From assembly GCA_007133255.1 (NCBI GenBank), contig SLMY01000026.1, positions 1 to 5,883 of the forward strand: a stretch of 5,883 nt of DNA, read 5' to 3'. The notes beneath the pieces are model-generated. The model searched no databases, had not been told where the DNA came from, and saw only the letters and a list, made by a program, of their open reading frames with translations. The number at the start of each line of letters is the position of its first letter. Position 1 is the first letter of the stretch. This stretch comes from Clostridiales bacterium. Lineage in GTDB: Bacteria; Bacillota; Clostridia; Saccharofermentanales; UBA5734. This document shows, piece after piece, positions 1 to 5,211 of the stretch. A program made the translations under genes and the position numbers.

Positions 1-2
1 CG

Positions 3-77
3 CAGGTACTAGGTGGGGAGGGTTCACTTAAAATAGCCAAATGTCTGGGGAAAGACCTGCATATTGATGTTCGCTGA
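3..77 (+). CDS. C-terminal tail of an unidentified protein (5' end outside window)
   Basis: The third forward frame is open from the left edge to a TGA at 75-77, giving 24 residues that begin QVLGGEGSLK and end KDLHIDVR. The other two forward frames close within the first 40 bases. The composition is protein-like, and a hairpin terminator starts 36 bases after the stop, which is what the end of a gene should look like. I do not recognise the family from so short a tail. An open frame this short can arise by chance, so the call rests mainly on the terminator. Any link to the sugar genes downstream is unknown, and the terminator argues against simple co-transcription. Confidence 0.42.
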   Translation, partial: QVLGGEGSLKIAKCLGKDLHIDVR

Positions 78-113
78 TTTTTTTAGCGATGATATCTGAC
101 AGTAAATTTACGG

Positions 114-139
114 AAGGCACTTCATGAGAGGTGCCTTTT
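114..139 (+). terminator. Intrinsic terminator of the upstream gene
   Basis: A perfect 7-bp stem, AAGGCAC (114-120) with GTGCCTT (131-137), encloses a 10-base loop. The 3' arm runs into a short T tract (136-139). The tract lies on the + strand side only, so this would end rightward transcription from the gene finishing at 77. The stem is moderate and the U tract is short. A weaker 5-bp inverted repeat, TCGCT...AGCGA around a T-rich loop, lies just before it (about 71-89). Confidence 0.58.
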
Positions 140-309
140 GTACACTTAGTTTATTGGAGTAAGATTTTCATTATACTCATCAACTAAGCTTCATCCCTTA
201 TACAGACTTAATAACAAGCCTATACCGTAAACTATCTTTATAATAGAATGAGCCTCTCATTTTTCCGGCCGAAAGATACCAAAATCTGACCGATTATGCA
301 CCGTGTTTT

Positions 310-338
310 TTGACGATCTTTGCCTGTTGTTGTAATCT
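310..338 (+). promoter_or_regulatory. Candidate sigma-A-type promoter for the first two genes
   Basis: TTGACG (310-315, five of six consensus bases) is followed after exactly 17 bases by TAATCT (333-338), which matches TATAAT at only three positions. It is the best-spaced pair I found before the gene starting at 482. The -10 is weak and there is no TGn extension, so the call is tentative. Confidence 0.3.
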
Positions 339-450
339 GATACTTAGGACAATTGAATAGAGGTTTAAGCAAAAAGTGTTTCAACAGACAGAAGGATTTG
401 ACCGCACCGCAAGAGACATTGGCTGAGATTGACAAGACACAAGAAAGGGA

Positions 451-469
451 TTTGGCCTGACAGGCTAAA
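451..469 (+). promoter_or_regulatory. 19-bp palindrome, candidate operator or leader hairpin
   Basis: TTTGGCCTGACAGGCTAAA is symmetric about the A at 460. Eight of nine arm positions are complementary; the only mismatch is G454 against T466. It ends 12 bases before the ATG at 482 and directly abuts a weak AGG ribosome-binding site (472-474). The symmetry fits a dimeric repressor such as a LacI- or GntR-family protein. As RNA it could fold into a 7-bp stem (one G-U pair) with a 5-base loop next to the ribosome site. No regulator gene is in the window. Confidence 0.5.
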
Positions 470-481
470 GCAGGTATCTTT

Positions 482-1387
482 ATGAAAGTCTTGATTACTG
501 GCACGAGTGGACGTTTCGCGCCGTACCTTGTACGTGAACTGCTTGAACATCAACATGAAGTCGTACTTTTTTCCAGAAAGAAGCCACCAGAAGAATTTTC
601 AGAGTTGGAATGGGTCAGCGGTGACTGCAACAGCATCACCGACTGTCTGAGCGCGATGAGAGGCCGCGGCTTTGACGCTGTTCAGCATGCAGCCGCTAAA
701 CCAGGCCCCACCGACGCGCCCTCCAGTCAAACCTATAATGATCCGAACCAGTTTCCGCTGACGATGCAGACTAATATCATGGGGCTGTATAATATGCTGC
801 AGGCAGCGCTGCGAAATGATATCGGCATCTTTATCCAGACAGGCTCCAATTGCGCGCTGGGTCATGGTTACCGGATCAGTGGACGGCCGTTTCAAGTTGA
901 TTATCTGCCTATAGACGAAAAGCATCCCTGCGACCCGGAGGACTCCTATTCATTTTCTAAACTGATCGGTGAGCAGCTGCTTGAAAGCTATAGCAAAACG
1001 TATGGGATGCGCTGTCATGCTTTGCGTGCCGCCGGTATCACCAATGAAGAGCAGCGAAAGAAAATGGCGCAGCAGGTTAAGCCTCAAACCAGCTGGAATG
1101 AATGGCTCTTCCCCTGGATCGCCAGTGAAGACCTGGCCAGCGCTCATCGCCTGCTGATGGAACAGGCAGATAAGATTCCTGTGTTCGGCACTTATTTTTG
1201 CAACAATGACGATACCGTTTTACTTGAGAACACCCTTGACCTGGTTCGGGACTACCGTCCAGACTTGTTTGACAAAGTAAAACCCGGCATGCTGGAAGGG
1301 CATGCGACACTACTTTCTAATCAGAAACTAAAAGACACCGTCAACTGGCAGCCGGTTCAAAGCTGGCGGCAGTATCTGCCTAAATAA
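482..1387 (+). CDS. NAD(P)-dependent epimerase/dehydrogenase, extended SDR family, uronate-dehydrogenase-like
   Basis: This is a 301-residue cytosolic Rossmann enzyme. The N-terminus MKVLITGTSGRF (TGxxGxx at 6-12) binds NAD(P), and GDCN (47-50) is the usual GDxxD-type position after beta-3. The catalytic pair is Y156-x3-K160 in YSFSK. S122 in GSNCALG aligns with the SSNxxxG stretch typical of uronate dehydrogenases, and the later WIASEDLA (212-219) resembles their WLSxDDL. Full-length extended SDRs are about 270-340 residues, so it looks intact. The start is firm: a TGA lies in frame at 458-460 with no other start codon between, although the ribosome site is only AGG (472-474). The next gene follows after 16 bases. 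The SDR fold and active site are seen directly; oxidation of a uronate or related sugar is inference, and 4-epimerase or dehydratase activity is an alternative. Confidence 0.88.
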   Translation: MKVLITGTSGRFAPYLVRELLEHQHEVVLFSRKKPPEEFSELEWVSGDCNSITDCLSAMRGRGFDAVQHAAAKPGPTDAPSSQTYNDPNQFPLTMQTNIMGLYNMLQAALRNDIGIFIQTGSNCALGHGYRISGRPFQVDYLPIDEKHPCDPEDSYSFSKLIGEQLLESYSKTYGMRCHALRAAGITNEEQRKKMAQQVKPQTSWNEWLFPWIASEDLASAHRLLMEQADKIPVFGTYFCNNDDTVLLENTLDLVRDYRPDLFDKVKPGMLEGHATLLSNQKLKDTVNWQPVQSWRQYLPK

Positions 1388-1403
1388 GCGGGAGGAAATT
1401 ATT

Positions 1404-2537
1404 ATGACAAAAGATAGTGTAGTGGGACTTGGCGTTGTTGGCGTAGGATCGATTGGTATCCGTTCGGCCCTGGATCATTTCGCGCTCGGCGATCTGGCCG
1501 ATAAGGCCCGGATTGTCGCCGTCTGCGATCCTGTAGGTGAACGGGCCAAAGCCGCGGCTGAAAAATACGGCGTACCAGCCTGGTACGATTCCTATGAAGC
1601 CCTGCTCAGTGACGCAAATGTAGACGCGATAACGCTGTGCTCACCCATTGGTCTGCACTATAAGCAGGCAATGCAGGCTCTGGACGCAGGCAAGCATATC
1701 CACAGCAACAAAACCATCACCACAACTGTAGATGAAATCAACCAGATTATGGTTAAAGCCGATGAGCTGGGACTGAAAGTGGTTTCCTCGCCCGGTATGA
1801 TGCTGATGCAGCATAACCAGCGCATGCGCCGGGCTGTGCTGGAAGATCGCCTGGGCAGGGTCAGCCTGGCGGTGACCGGCGGTACCGGCGGCCAGCAGTA
1901 CCATATTGATGAACCGATCCGCCAGGGCCAGGATATTTTAACCAACACAAATCCAGCCTGGTATTTCAAAAAACCCGGCGGCGGCCCCTTGTACGATGTC
2001 GGCGTATATTTCCTGCATATCCTCACCGGTATTCTAGGCCCAGCCCGGCAGGTGTCAGCCTTCTCCGGCAAAGCCGTCTCGGAGCTTAATTTTCGCGGTG
2101 AGATCCTGCCCAATGAGATGGACGACTCCACCTTTATTACCCTTGATTTTGGTAATCAGCTGGTTGGGTTCATGTACGCGATTGTCGATGGCAACTTCGG
2201 TAACCGCCTGGGCCCGTTTACCCCCTACCTGGTGGGGACGAAAGCGACGCTGGAAGGCGCCCGCCTGAACGGAAAATCGCTGATTTATGAAACCGATCAT
2301 CAGCCGCATGTCACACCGGCCCATAAACAGCTGCCGGAGAGCCATGTGTTTGAAGACATCATGCAGCTGGTAGACTGGGTAAGAGACGGCACGCCTTCAT
2401 TGGCGAACCTGGCTCATGCCCGCCATGTGATTGATATTATTGACTCCGCTTACCAGTCCGCCGCCAGCGGCCAGACACTAAAACTGCAGGACACAACGTA
2501 TCAGCCGCTGCCGCTTGAGGCGCTGGCGGAAATTTAG
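1404..2537 (+). CDS. Gfo/Idh/MocA-family oxidoreductase (sugar or inositol dehydrogenase-like)
   Basis: This 377-residue protein has an N-terminal Rossmann domain followed by the family's alpha/beta C-terminal domain. GVGSIG (13-18) is the dinucleotide loop, and D42 at the end of beta-2 suggests a preference for NAD. The motif that is usually EKP appears as N102-K103-T104: the catalytic-type Lys is kept but both neighbours differ. GGGPLYDVGVY (192-202) is the substrate/catalytic segment, with D198 and with Y202 at the position where many members have His. Length is normal for the family. The start has a strong GGGAGGA site (1390-1396) at 7-base spacing. Its 16-base distance from the SDR gene makes a two-gene transcript very likely. 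The family oxidises or reduces sugars, polyols and their keto derivatives; the substrate here is unknown. Confidence 0.92.
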   Translation: MTKDSVVGLGVVGVGSIGIRSALDHFALGDLADKARIVAVCDPVGERAKAAAEKYGVPAWYDSYEALLSDANVDAITLCSPIGLHYKQAMQALDAGKHIHSNKTITTTVDEINQIMVKADELGLKVVSSPGMMLMQHNQRMRRAVLEDRLGRVSLAVTGGTGGQQYHIDEPIRQGQDILTNTNPAWYFKKPGGGPLYDVGVYFLHILTGILGPARQVSAFSGKAVSELNFRGEILPNEMDDSTFITLDFGNQLVGFMYAIVDGNFGNRLGPFTPYLVGTKATLEGARLNGKSLIYETDHQPHVTPAHKQLPESHVFEDIMQLVDWVRDGTPSLANLAHARHVIDIIDSAYQSAASGQTLKLQDTTYQPLPLEALAEI

Positions 2538-2543
2538 GAAAAA

Positions 2544-2557
2544 CAAGCCGTTGCTTG
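2544..2557 (+). other. Small hairpin just after the first oxidoreductase gene
   Basis: CAAGC (2544-2548) and GCTTG (2553-2557) form a 5-bp stem around CGTT, starting 6 bases after the TAG. The flanking AAA (2541-2543) and TTT (2560-2562) could extend it across a 2-base bulge. There is no real U tract, so this is at best a weak terminator or a 3'-end stabiliser. Confidence 0.28.
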
Positions 2558-2684
2558 AGTTTATAGTTGAAAATTGATCGCAGTTATTGCTGCCGCTGCT
2601 GTTAAGGGTTCAGGATGACGTTTTGAGAAAGCTTTGCCGCTTGAGTCGTGTTAAGTAACAAGAAAAAATATTGTTTGTGTTCTG

Positions 2685-2715
2685 GCTGAAATAAAATAAT
2701 GTTTTATTTCTCAGC
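2685..2715 (+). promoter_or_regulatory. AT-rich inverted repeat before the TIM-barrel gene
   Basis: AAATAAAA (2689-2696) and TTTTATTT (2702-2709) form a perfect 8-bp inverted repeat around TAATG. Outside it, GCTGA (2685-2689) pairs with TCAGC (2711-2715) with a small bulge. It sits about 75 bases before the start at 2791. It could be an operator near an internal promoter or a transcript hairpin; there is no T tract after it. The nearby -35/-10 candidates (for example TTGTTT at 2671 with TAAAAT at 2692, spacing 15) are poorly spaced, so I call no promoter. Confidence 0.42.
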
Positions 2716-2775
2716 TATACGGTCTGATGCTATCTGTATCCAGCAGGAACAGAACCAACCAAAAACAAGCAAAAA

Positions 2776-2781
2776 AAGGAG
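2776..2781 (+). promoter_or_regulatory. Ribosome-binding site that fixes the start at 2791
   Basis: AAGGAG at 2776-2781 is a near-consensus Shine-Dalgarno site. It touches the in-frame ATG at 2782, which is therefore too close to be used. It lies 9 bases from the ATG at 2791, a normal spacing. The protein should begin MKQNPIAIAS, not MILMKQN. Confidence 0.85.
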
Positions 2782-2790
2782 ATGATTCTC

Positions 2791-3612
2791 ATGAAACAAA
2801 ACCCGATCGCGATCGCCAGTTATTCTTTTCATGGCATGCATAAGAAAGGGTCCATGGATCTTTTTCAGTATCTGGAAGTCATCCGCTCACGCTATCAGGT
2901 GAGTCAGGCTGATATCTGGTCCGGCTATCTGGTATCGCTGGAGACCGATTATATTAAACAGGTTCGCCAGGAGATGGACCGTCGCGGTTTGTCGCTTGCC
3001 AACTTGTGTGTTGACGGCCCTGTCCTCTGGACGCCGGATCCGGAGCAAAGGGAGGAAAACTACAAGACCATGCTGCGCTATATCGAAGCCGCTCATGTGC
3101 TGGGAGCCAAAACGATCCGGATTGACTTTGGTGGTAAAGACGGTGATACCATGACGGAAGAAGCTTTTGATTTAATCGTTAGACGATACAAAAATTATTG
3201 CAGTTTGTGTTATGACCTGGGCATGAAAATAGGCCCGGAAAATCACTTTGGGTTAGACCGTAACCCTGACAACCTGAAAAAAGTCTGGCGGGAGGTAGAC
3301 CATCCGGCTTACGGTCATCTGCTGCACTTTGGCAATCTGCCGGATTTCATGAAGCAGATGGACATGCTGCTGCCGATTGTGATGCATACCCATGTCGCGG
3401 CCAACTCACTGCCCGAGGCCAAGGAAATTATCCGCCGGCTGATGGCTGCTGGCTATGAAGGTGCCTGGTCGGTAGAGCATCACACGGCTGAGCTGGAACT
3501 GGAACGGGTTGAATGGCAGCTGGCCAGCCTGCGGGCTATTTTGGCCGAACTGCGGCAAGAAGACCTGGCCGGGCCTGCTAAGCCTGATTATATGCAGACG
3601 GTTTATAAATAA
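2791..3612 (+). CDS. Sugar phosphate isomerase/epimerase-like TIM-barrel protein (xylose isomerase-like)
   Basis: This is a 273-residue cytosolic protein of the xylose-isomerase-like/AP-endonuclease-2 TIM-barrel superfamily, which includes IolE, IolI and the ketose 3-epimerases. The N-terminal strand is IAIASYSFHG (6-15), and GAKTIRIDFGG (105-115) is a core strand. The metal-binding glutamates are probably E150 in GPENH and E229 in SVEHH, with H199 or H201 in MHTHVA as the His ligand. The position that normally holds Asp in the DxGN motif is H179 in LLHFGN, an unusual change at a metal site. Length is normal (about 260-300). It stands apart from its neighbours, with 253 bases before and 241 after, but shares their direction and theme. 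It probably isomerises or epimerises a keto-sugar, or hydrates/dehydrates one as IolE does. The substrate cannot be read from the sequence. Confidence 0.88.
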   Translation: MKQNPIAIASYSFHGMHKKGSMDLFQYLEVIRSRYQVSQADIWSGYLVSLETDYIKQVRQEMDRRGLSLANLCVDGPVLWTPDPEQREENYKTMLRYIEAAHVLGAKTIRIDFGGKDGDTMTEEAFDLIVRRYKNYCSLCYDLGMKIGPENHFGLDRNPDNLKKVWREVDHPAYGHLLHFGNLPDFMKQMDMLLPIVMHTHVAANSLPEAKEIIRRLMAAGYEGAWSVEHHTAELELERVEWQLASLRAILAELRQEDLAGPAKPDYMQTVYK

Positions 3613-3660
3613 AAAAAGGTGATTTTGGGCAGCTGACCGGCCTGTTTATGAACCGACTAA

Positions 3661-3694
3661 AGAAGAGAAGCCCAGTTAATTTGGCTTCTCTTCT
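3661..3694 (+). terminator. Perfect 12-bp hairpin after the TIM-barrel gene; terminator or 3'-end stabiliser
   Basis: AGAAGAGAAGCC (3661-3672) and GGCTTCTCTTCT (3683-3694) are exact reverse complements around a 10-base loop, 48 bases past the stop. It is the strongest hairpin in the window. The 3' arm itself is U-rich, but AAAGATT follows, so the classic U tract is missing. It may end the transcript, pause polymerase or protect the 3' end from decay. A promoter candidate downstream (3771-3799) fits a transcript boundary here. Confidence 0.55.
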
Positions 3695-3762
3695 AAAGAT
3701 TAATCAATGTCCTAAAAAACAGTAGCCGGCCAGACCTGCTAAAAAAGTTGAGCAAAATAATC

Positions 3763-3779
3763 AACGATCGTTTATAAAC
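3763..3779 (+). promoter_or_regulatory. Two overlapping perfect palindromes, candidate operator
   Basis: AACGATCGTT (3763-3772) and GTTTATAAAC (3770-3779) are both exact 10-bp palindromes sharing three bases. They cover the proposed -35 hexamer (3771-3776) of the promoter before the second oxidoreductase gene, where a bound repressor would block polymerase. Short palindromes arise by chance fairly often; the overlap and placement are what make these worth noting. Confidence 0.4.
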
Positions 3780-3799
3780 AGAAAGCGGCTTGATATAGT
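3771..3799 (+). promoter_or_regulatory. Candidate extended -10 promoter for the second oxidoreductase gene
   Basis: TGATATAGT carries an extended -10: TG at 3791-3792, then TATAGT at 3794-3799, matching TATAAT at five of six positions. TTTATA (3771-3776, four of six bases) lies 17 bases upstream as a -35. Transcription would start near 3806, about 48 bases before the ATG at 3854. An alternative is TTGAGC (3748-3753) with TATAAA (3773-3778), but its 19-base spacing is long. Confidence 0.45.
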
Positions 3800-3853
3800 A
3801 TTTGATGTAGAAGATGAACCATATGAACCACTGTATAACAGGGAGGGATACCC

Positions 3854-5038
3854 ATGAAAACCATTCGCATTGGCCTGATAGGAACCGGGATTATCGCGCA
3901 TCAGCATGTTGCTAATTATCGCAAAATCCCCGGTGTTGAACTGGTCGCCGCCTGCGACCTTGACCGCTCCAAACTGGAAACTTTCTGCGACCAGTATAGC
4001 ATCCCGGTTCGCACGACAGACTACCGCCAGCTGCTTGAACGTGACGATCTCGACGCAGTGGATGTCTGCCTGCATAATAATTTGCACGCGCCGATCAGTA
4101 ACGCTGTGATGGCAGCCGGGAAAAACTGCTATTGCGAAAAACCGATGGCCGGATCGTACAAAGACGCTGTGGCGATGAAAAAAGCGGCTGAACATTTTGG
4201 TGTGAAACTGCATATTCAGCTGAACATGATGTATGGACCTCAGGTCAACGCCGCTAAAAAACTGGTTGAACGAAACCGTTTGGGCAAGCTTTATCACGCC
4301 AGGTCTTATGGTTATCGCCGCCGCGGCCGCCCGTATGTAGACGGTTATGCAGAGAAGGAGTTTAATGCCAGTTACTGGGCCGGACATGGTGCGCTGTATG
4401 ACATGGGCGTTTACCATATCTCACAGCTTTTGTACCTGATGGACACACCTCCTGTAAAACGGATCTCCGGTTCCATTTACCAGGAGTTGGCGATGGACGA
4501 AGGGCGCAGAAAAACCAGCGGTTTTGATGTGGAAGAACTGGGCGTTGGCCTGGTTCACTTTGAAGATGATCTGACACTTGATATCTTGGAATCGTGGGCG
4601 ATTCACGGCGGTCCGTTTCCGATGTCATCGCTTCACGGCAGTGAAGGCGGCCTGCAGTTCACAGAAAGCCCGGCTGGACCTAAAGGTCCCGGCAAACAGG
4701 TGCTGCGTTACTTTAGCGAAATAGAAGGCTACCCTGCCGAATCACTGCTCGATGTATCGGCTGAAGCGTATCGCCAGAGTAAAATAGACCCGAATCATGG
4801 CTATTACCAGGATTCACAGGCACACTGGATTGGTGTACTCAGAGGCGCTATAGAACCAATTGACACACCAAAAATCGCGCTGCAGACGATGCTGATATCG
4901 GAAGGTATTTTTCTTAGTGAGCAGCTGAAACGTGAGATCACCGCTGATGAAATACCAGAGCTGAGCCAGTCAATCGCGGTGCGTCAGCAGGAGACTGATT
5001 TTGGCACGCTGGACTATCCGCCGTATCCATTTTACTGA
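3854..5038 (+). CDS. Gfo/Idh/MocA-family oxidoreductase, second copy
   Basis: This is a 394-residue two-domain NAD(P)-dependent oxidoreductase. The Rossmann domain has GTGIIA (10-15) and an acidic D35 after beta-2, favouring NAD. The canonical EKP triad is present at 95-97 (CYCEKPMAG). The C-terminal domain carries GHGALYDMGVYHI (177-189), with D183, Y187 and H188 at the catalytic/substrate segment. It is clearly diverged from the other oxidoreductase in the window: different length, a different lysine motif, and an Arg-rich stretch YRRRGRPY (154-161) that could contact an acidic or phosphorylated substrate. The start follows GGGAGG (3841-3846) at 7-base spacing. Two different members of this family beside a TIM-barrel isomerase suggest an oxidise, rearrange, reduce sequence through a keto intermediate, which is inference. 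It probably has its own promoter. Confidence 0.93.
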   Translation: MKTIRIGLIGTGIIAHQHVANYRKIPGVELVAACDLDRSKLETFCDQYSIPVRTTDYRQLLERDDLDAVDVCLHNNLHAPISNAVMAAGKNCYCEKPMAGSYKDAVAMKKAAEHFGVKLHIQLNMMYGPQVNAAKKLVERNRLGKLYHARSYGYRRRGRPYVDGYAEKEFNASYWAGHGALYDMGVYHISQLLYLMDTPPVKRISGSIYQELAMDEGRRKTSGFDVEELGVGLVHFEDDLTLDILESWAIHGGPFPMSSLHGSEGGLQFTESPAGPKGPGKQVLRYFSEIEGYPAESLLDVSAEAYRQSKIDPNHGYYQDSQAHWIGVLRGAIEPIDTPKIALQTMLISEGIFLSEQLKREITADEIPELSQSIAVRQQETDFGTLDYPPYPFY

Positions 5039-5076
5039 TGAGAAATTGGGTGTGATGGTCAAGACTGGACTGCTTT

Positions 5077-5120
5077 GGAATCAAGGATGATTCGATAGGC
5101 TGCGGCGGCATCAAGGATGA
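5077..5120 (+). repeat. Short direct repeat, two copies 30 bases apart
   Basis: GGAATCAAGGATGA (5077-5090) and GGCATCAAGGATGA (5107-5120) match at 13 of 14 bases with an offset of exactly 30 bases. They lie in the AT-rich gap before the macro-domain gene. Tandem sites near three helical turns apart could bind a regulator on one face of the DNA, or this may be a local duplication. No third copy was seen in the window. Confidence 0.5.
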
Positions 5121-5128
5121 ATTAAGGT

Positions 5129-5158
5129 CAAAACATAAGGCTTTTGGTTACTTTTTTT
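5129..5158 (+). terminator. Weak possible terminator after the second oxidoreductase gene
   Basis: CAAAA (5129-5133) pairs with TTTTG (5142-5146) around an 8-base loop, and seven T follow at 5152-5158. The stem is short and AT-rich, and five bases separate it from the T run, so it is well below a confident terminator. A different imperfect repeat, TTGGTTA (5144-5150) with TAA...CCAA (5160-5168), folds around the same T run. Confidence 0.25.
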
Positions 5159-5211
5159 ATAACGCCAAGCTTATCACTGATTCATTTACCTAGTCTTTTG
5201 GGAGTGGTTCT

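Larger units (their letters stand above)
140..481 (+). other. Non-coding leader of the sugar-enzyme cluster
   Basis: This stretch of about 340 bases is AT-rich, and I see no credible gene on either strand. Visible elements are a perfect TATAAT at 239-244 without a matching -35, and a small hairpin AATGAG/CTCATT (247-261) followed by three more T. There is also a better-spaced promoter candidate at 310-338, a TTGACA at 429-434 without a -10, and a 19-bp palindrome at 451-469. I recognise no riboswitch or T-box. If the 310-338 promoter is used, the transcript has a leader of about 135 bases. Confidence 0.6.

Noticed and set aside
239..244. Perfect TATAAT -10 hexamer
   Set aside because: No -35-like hexamer and no TGn extension are found at a usable distance. 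The region is AT-rich, so a chance match is likely.
429..434. Perfect TTGACA -35 hexamer close to the SDR gene
   Set aside because: No -10-like hexamer lies 16-19 bases downstream; that stretch is the GC-rich palindrome.
238..504. 88-residue minus-strand open frame in the leader
   Set aside because: It overlaps the start of the SDR gene, has no recognisable motif, and its Cys- and Leu-rich composition looks random.
1658..2131. 157-residue minus-strand open frame
   Set aside because: It is wholly inside the first oxidoreductase gene, with a low-complexity Ser/Pro/Arg-rich translation and no family motif.
2621..2640. Possible catabolite-repression (cre) site around GAGAAAGCTTTGCC
   Set aside because: It lacks the central CG and the flanking TG/CA of the cre consensus; only AAAGCTTT is symmetric.
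2782..2784. Upstream ATG as start of the TIM-barrel protein
   Set aside because: It directly touches the AAGGAG ribosome site, leaving no spacing. The ATG at 2791 is 9 bases away and fits.
3761..4417. 218-residue open frame on the minus strand
   Set aside because: It lies antisense to a well-supported oxidoreductase gene and runs into its promoter region. The translation has no recognisable domain and fits a shadow of GC-rich third positions.
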